Shown: one piece after another, positions 23,636 through 23,654 of the stretch | Numbering within the stretch: the stretch's first letter is position 1 | Layout: each line of letters opens with the position of its first letter | Virus record (IMG/VR): IMGVR_UViG_3300006793_000287 | Span: 1-23,654 of that record | Reading direction: 5' to 3' (one strand) | Length of the DNA: 23,654 nt | Source of the DNA: a virus | The notes under the pieces: generated by a model | The model's input: only the letters and a program-made list of their open reading frames with translations | What the model was told of the DNA's origin: nothing | The model's database searches: none | Program-made: the position numbers and the translations under genes

Positions 23636-23654
23636 TCTTCATCACCCTCACAAT
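23632..23654 (-). CDS. 3' end of a further minus-strand gene (partial)
   Basis: Only the last codons are in the window. In one frame they read C-E-G-D-E-E-stop and the TGA overlaps the next ATG as ATGA, the same junction as elsewhere in this array. The acidic end also matches its neighbours. Function cannot be judged. Confidence 0.4.

Overview
The window looks like part of a tailed double-stranded DNA virus of an archaeon. It most resembles the magroviruses, which infect marine Poseidoniales (Marine Group II). That assignment is an inference from gene content; no search was run. The evidence is a virus-encoded archaeal-type replication set (B-family DNA polymerase, AEP primase, clamp loader, sliding-clamp-like protein, XPF/ERCC4-type nuclease, Cas4/RecB-type nuclease), a chaperonin, a tail module with a tape measure, and archaeal TATA-box promoters with several probable leaderless starts. 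I see no tRNA, rRNA, CRISPR array, insertion sequence or integrase.

Layout. Positions 1-8322 are a rightward structural module: the 3' part of a tail tape-measure gene, then a giant tail/baseplate-type protein of about 2,284 residues. From 8316 to the right end every gene is on the minus strand, and the two modules meet tail to tail with stop codons overlapping by 7 bp. In transcription order (right to left), the minus strand holds: small proteins of unknown function and small Cys-rich proteins (23635-22263); a clamp loader ATPase; a putative ssDNA-binding protein; a GroEL-type chaperonin; a RecA-like ATPase; a small coiled-coil protein; a sliding-clamp-like protein; a winged-helix-like protein; a DNA methyltransferase; a mini Cys protein; an HTH protein; a hypothetical protein; DNA polymerase B; a small zinc-ribbon protein; a Lys-tailed protein; a Cas4/RecB-like nuclease; a 45-residue zinc ribbon; a primase; and an ERCC4 nuclease. 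Six gene pairs share ATGA (one more is TTGA), and others share TAATG or 11-bp overlaps, so translation is probably coupled. TATA boxes on the minus strand, four with the identical 11-mer AACCTTTATAT, divide the array into several transcription units.

How it works together. Primase, polymerase, clamp, clamp loader and SSB candidate would form a largely host-independent replisome. The RecA-like ATPase and the two nucleases would serve recombination and flap or end processing. The methyltransferase would modify viral DNA, and the GroEL homologue would fold virion or replication proteins.

The most striking hidden signal is compositional. Reading the whole window by eye I found no occurrence of the 4-bp palindromes GATC, AGCT, ACGT or CTAG, while other palindromes (GTAC, CATG, TCGA, TGCA, CCGG, GGCC, GCGC) are present. 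This points to strong restriction-site avoidance across both modules.
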